64,000 nucleotides of DNA from Schistosoma haematobium (taxonomy: Eukaryota; Platyhelminthes; Trematoda; Strigeidida; Schistosomatidae): contig NC_067197.1 of the NCBI RefSeq assembly GCF_000699445.3, forward strand, positions 33,587,809 to 33,651,808, written 5' to 3'. The notes under the pieces are model-generated. The model was given only the letters and a program-made list of their open reading frames with translations, was not told the DNA's origin and did no database searches. Position 1 is the stretch's first letter. Each line of letters opens with the position of its first letter. The position numbers and the translations under genes were made by a program. This document shows, piece by piece, positions 60,011 through 64,000 of this stretch.

Positions 60011-60900
60011 TGCGATAGAAAAACCAGACATCACAAGGTCATAACAATGGTGAAGACTTTTTCTAGTATTATGTTAATTTGCCAATTTATTAAAGCAATA
60101 ACACTAAATGACTTGTGTAATTTCTTTTAGTAAGTCTTCGGTGTTTGTAGTACAAAATATGGAAAAACTCATTCCATATGTTCCGTATAGTTTAGTAATG
60201 ATTTGAACATAGAAAATTTCATTTGAATCTAGTTATGTAAATAGTTGTTGGATCAATAATTGTATGGAAACAAATCATTTATCACGTAAAACTATTTACT
60301 ATAGTGTTATCTAAATGAAGAGAGAGGTATATATAAAGTAATGAAGTAAACAAATTACTTAATTTAATATAAACAATCATATTTTTCCAAACTGAAAGTT
60401 TCTGTTAACTAGGAATCTATAAATAGATTTGTAAAGTAATCAAAACCTTATCATCCTGTCAAAAGTATTATATTAAAGGGAGCAAGAATAAAGGTTAGTG
60501 CAGAATAATATATGAATACATTTTATTTCGTTAGGTTCTCATCAGCTGCTTACAACCTAAATTATTTGAAATTCAACGTTATTATAGATATTGACATACT
60601 TATACAACAGAGGGCGATGAAGGATGAATATATGTAACATAATGTAGCAAAGATTTCGTTAGAGTTAATGAGATCATAAAATTTTGTTTCGAGTATATAG
60701 AGTTTGGGAGGGAAAGATCCAGAACATTGAGATAGTGATTAGAAATCATGGGATTAAAACATACTAGATGATTATGAAATGAAATAACTGAAAATAGATT
60801 AATGGTAATAAAGAGAGAGATGAATTGAAATTGTTCAGTTATGAATGATGTAATTATAAAATTCCGAAAGAGTTGGAATGACGTAATAAATAAAGGCGGG
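60011..60900. other. AT-rich non-coding DNA
   Basis: Nothing recognised, apart from a G-run (GGCGGGGGGGG) at about 60896-60907. Confidence 0.4.
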
Positions 60901-60904
60901 GGGG

Positions 60905-61240
60905 GGCAATGTTACCAGGGCAAAGAAAGGTTTATCACTGTTTCTTTTTGTATACAAAGATCTGGTTTTAAACGTTTGATTGCTATCGCTTCGGCAAATT
61001 TCAAAAGGTTTGAATTTGATTGTTTGTTGATCACCTTGAAGGACTTCAATATATCGACTTCGTGTCCTGTGTCAAGGAGATGTCTTGCGATAGCGCTGCT
61101 GAATACTTTTAGTCCATTTGATCTCACACCCTTCGGAATATGTCCTTTAAATCGAACGTAGGCTCTCCTTTCTGTTCTACCAATGTAACTGCTTTGACAG
61201 ATACATGTAAATTTGTATACGCAGTTGGTACCTACTTATT
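60905..61240 (-). pseudogene. GIY-YIG endonuclease fragment of a Penelope-like element
   Basis: The minus-strand frame contains CVYKFTCICQSSYIGRTERR, then AYVRFKGHIPK and AIARHLLDTGHEVDILKSF, then FAEAIAIKRLKPDLCIQKE. The VYKF..YIG pair with CX(n)C between is the GIY-YIG endonuclease signature as found C-terminal to Penelope-like reverse transcriptases, which nicks target DNA. The frame is open for about 110 codons, which makes it well preserved, but the reverse transcriptase part is not adjacent. A 106-residue plus-strand frame is its shadow. Confidence 0.85.
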
Positions 61241-61439
61241 ATTGAGAAAGATTAATTAAATCATGAATTCATTTATTTGGAATACATCTTTACGCTGGTA
61301 TTCAACTATTTCCTGTTTAGAGTGATGATGCTTAGTTTACACATGTTTATAAACATTTATACCACTTGCCTTTATTTATATTCCTAATTTTAAAAAATGT
61401 TGAAGTATTACCTCTATTATACTAGTTAAGATTTCTTAC

Positions 61440-62146
61440 AAATTGTGTTATTGTTTATAGAAGATACTCTATGTCCGTGAACAAACACAGAGAACACCAA
61501 CCCAATCACACTCGAGGGAGAAACTTTGAAAGAGGTGAAAAGTTTCATGTATTTGGGTAGCATCATCGATGAACGTGGAGGATCTAATGCGGATGTAAAA
61601 ATGAGAATTAGCAAAGCAAGAATAACATTCCCACAGATCAAGAACATATGGAACTCAAAACAACTGTCTGTTAACCAATATCAAAGTCACAATCTTCAAT
61701 ACGAACATCAACACAGTTCTACTGTATGGAACAGAAAGTTGGAGAACACTACTACAATCATCATCAAAAAGCTACAAGTATTTATAAACAGTTGTCCATG
61801 TGAGCTACTCAATATCCGTTGACTGGATACTATCAGCAACAGCATACTGTGGGAGAGGACAAACCAGGTTCCAAATGAAGAGGAAATTAGGAAAGGACTC
61901 TAGGAGTGGATAGGATACATATTGAAGAAACCATTAAACTGCATCACGAAGCAAGCAGTAACTTGGAACTCTGAAGAGAAATTGAAAAGAGGAAGAACAA
62001 AGAACACACTGCACTGGGAATTGGAAGCAGACATGAAAAGGATGAATAGCAACTGCAAAGGATTGTTCAAGACAGAGTTGTGTGCAGAATGTTGGTGGGC
62101 GGCCGATGCTCCTCGACGAGGGGCGATAGACGTAAGTAAGTAAGTA
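61440..62146 (+). mobile_element. 5'-truncated TAAG-family LINE
   Basis: It begins within the region after the catalytic motif (LEGETLKEVKSFMYLGSIID) and runs to the 3' end, with a clear (TAAG)n tail at 62131-62146. Bases 61770-62130 are almost identical to 52305-52665, including a shared TGA at 61819-61821. Stops and a frameshift disable it. Confidence 0.9.
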
Positions 62147-62518
62147 CAAATTGTGCTAACTATAAATTCACACAACACTGATCTCATATTTCATCGATCA
62201 AGAGAATGAGATAATGAAATCGATCGTCAAACATTATTTACTAAAATATGCAAAATTACCAATAGAATAATGACATTTGAAACTATTTTGAAAAATTAGA
62301 AGTCCTTGTATCTAATCATTTGGGAAGTTAATTAAGTTGGTTAAAGAAAACAGAAAACAAAAATTATGAAAAAAATATTAATAAACTTGTAATGAAAAAA
62401 ATATTTGTTGAGTTAATTGAAACACGTGAGATTCTAAGTTATTGCATTTCATCACAAGCTATGAATTATATTGATCTGAGTTATTTTTTTTTGCTTTGGA
62501 TAATATCAATATGTAAAG
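62147..62518. other. AT-rich non-coding DNA
   Basis: Nothing recognised. Confidence 0.4.
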
Positions 62519-62519
62519 T

Positions 62520-62878
62520 GTATCATTTGTTGATTTCATGAGTCAACTGAAGCTAGGCTACCATGCAAAACCTGGAAGTACGGAACGGCTGTTTCGTCCT
62601 AGTATGGGACTCCTCAACAATGCGCATCCACGATTTCGCAAACGGGATTCGAAGCCAGGATCTATCGGTCTTGAGTACGAGCGCTTAACCTCTAGACCAC
62701 TGAGCTGGGCGGCATCTAACGGTGTTAATGTCTAACTTCGACTAATCCATAGAATTGTGCCACCGTCCACCATTATCTTCAATGAGTTAACATCTCACAA
62801 CAGACCCGGTTGAACTCCACTGGTCACGGTTTCTCGTGAATTCAACTATTAAATTACTATAGTATCCACAAAACCCCT
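62520..62878. mobile_element. Full-length minus SINE plus short plus-strand tail (inverted pair)
   Basis: The minus arm (62520 to about 62835) is the most complete SINE in the window: 3' block, hammerhead (CTGAGGA is TTGAGGA, cleavage GTC is GTT), tRNA-like head (CTAGACCACTGAGC) and the 5' end CCACTGGTCACGG. It is followed by the last ~40 bp of a plus copy (TCAACTATTAAATTACTATA, then GTATCCACAAAACCCC). Confidence 0.85.
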
Positions 62879-63490
62879 CTCTGATTGTATCATATGTGTT
62901 TTTTATTTAATTCAAGTTCGACTAATAAAAAAGATTTGAAATTTAATTTCACTACTAAATAATATCAGTTGATGAATTATTAATAAAGAAGAAACACTGA
63001 CCAACTGTTTATATTAATTCAGCATTACTCAATGATGAACATTCATGGCGTTATGCAGAATCAAAAACAGGACCTTTACTCATTTGGGAAACCTGATTAT
63101 CAGAATTTCCAAATTAAGATGAAGCAATTATATTATACTGCCTATTTTTTAATAGTTTTCCATCTACTGTTGTAGTCAAAGAGAACACAAATTGGGACAA
63201 TCGAATGTATTTCGACACAAAGTTACAGAATCTCTTAGTAAAATCTGAGAACCATGCAGTAAATACTGAATTTACAAAATCGTCTCAGACTTCATTATCC
63301 TTTCGTTTCCATACCAATCATTCTTCGTTCTCGTTCTCTTTTCTTTGATCTTCTTAACCTTCTGCTACCAGGTATTTGACTTTCGATTGATGATATATAC
63401 TATTTGTATCTGTTGTCATCAATAGCATACAGCACACTGTCAATTCACAGTATAAAGAACTTTTAAGAGATTGTTATGTCCCGATAAGAA
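62879..63490. other. AT-rich non-coding DNA
   Basis: Nothing recognised. Confidence 0.4.
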
Positions 63491-63494
63491 TAAT

Positions 63495-63965
63495 GAGTGA
63501 TAACTTTGGGATCCATTCATGGAACAGTAATATGCGTAGATTTTTATCCTATAATTGTTAAATAACTAAACTATTCATATTCATGTCCCTCTTATTATTA
63601 TGAGCTTTATTTTGACCTATGAACTATTATTATATGATTTCTCATTCTTGAATTATGCCCTGTCTATTAATTACCACCTCCCACATTAACAGACACATTT
63701 GGCTAAATCTTGCATAAATGTTATTTTCCATTTTATGGTACGATGTGGTCTGTTTGGTTGGTATATAAACCCAGTATGTTTGAAATAGGTGATTCATATC
63801 ACAGAGGCTGAGATTGGTGTTCTGTACTTAACTGGCTAGGCTAGACAGGAAGCAGAACCGATAAGTACTGTAGACTGCTCGGTACTGGTTTTATGCGTCA
63901 TTGGTCCGATCGATAATTCACTGCTCTGTAATTGGCGGTATCGTTGCGTTATACATTAACAGGGC
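63495..63965 (+). repeat. LTR-like repeat family R4, copy 3
   Basis: It contains TTTTATGGTACGATGTGGTC, TTGGTATATAAACCCAGTAT (TATA-like), GCTGAGATTGGTGTTCTGTA and TTATGCGTCATTGGTCCGAT. It has the same order and orientation as copies 1 and 2. Confidence 0.6.
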
Positions 63966-64000
63966 GCACAAGCCACAAATTATAACAGAGATATACAGTC

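Overview
The window looks like nuclear DNA of a trematode, most probably a blood fluke of the genus Schistosoma. The evidence is an AT-rich, intron-bearing and very repeat-dense sequence; tRNA-derived SINEs carrying a hammerhead ribozyme (the Sm-alpha type of schistosomes); RTE-like LINEs with (TAAG)n or (CTGA)n tails; Penelope-like and Gypsy remnants; and a host gene whose first introns are tiny (31-68 nt) while its later introns are kilobases long. The species cannot be fixed from the sequence alone.

Two host protein genes can be supported. (1) 17929-19548 on the minus strand is a 539-codon uninterrupted reading frame for a three-RRM protein of the ELAV/Hu type, with a splice acceptor 8 nt upstream of its ATG. 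(2) 29205-37986 on the plus strand is a complete fragile-X (FMR1/FXR) homologue. It assembles from seven exons into exactly 599 codons including the stop, with every GT..AG junction and phase consistent (Tudor-Tudor, KH0, KH1, KH2, polar tail). Its three long introns are filled with repeats, including a perfect 54-bp inverted repeat and a long (TA)-centred palindrome. Both genes encode RNA-binding proteins.

The rest is mobile DNA and unannotatable AT-rich sequence. By region: 0.8-1.2, 6.7-7.8, 11.7-12.8, 15.0, 37.5, 47.2-47.8 and 62.5 kb hold hammerhead SINEs, several as head-to-head inverted pairs. 2.75-5.9, 40.6-42.4, 48.2-49.06, 52.3-52.7, 55.26-55.37 and 61.4-62.15 kb hold copies of one LINE family with TAAG tails. 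42.87-46.81 kb is a full-length copy of a second LINE family, flanked by a 13-bp target duplication and broken only by two in-frame stops. A degenerate relative lies at 56.75-57.29 kb, and a 64-bp tail fragment with its own 13-bp duplication at 22.6 kb. 16.0-16.8 kb is a non-autonomous element made of an unrelated head and a LINE-derived 3' end. A rearranged, apparently mobile derivative of it occurs at 31.1, 36.1, 50.8 and 58.5 kb, with a fragment at 34.1 kb. 22.1-24.8 kb is a Gypsy-type remnant with a pair of 161-bp LTRs, and a solo copy of the LTR is at 10.1 kb. 49.1-49.6 and 60.9-61.24 kb are Penelope-like reverse transcriptase and GIY-YIG endonuclease fragments.

The most unusual signals are a possible HDV-like ribozyme fold at the exact 5' end of the full-length LINE, the head-to-head SINE dimers, the propagated inverted-head element, and the perfect hairpin in an FMR1 intron. 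No rRNA, CRISPR array, operon or prokaryotic feature was seen.
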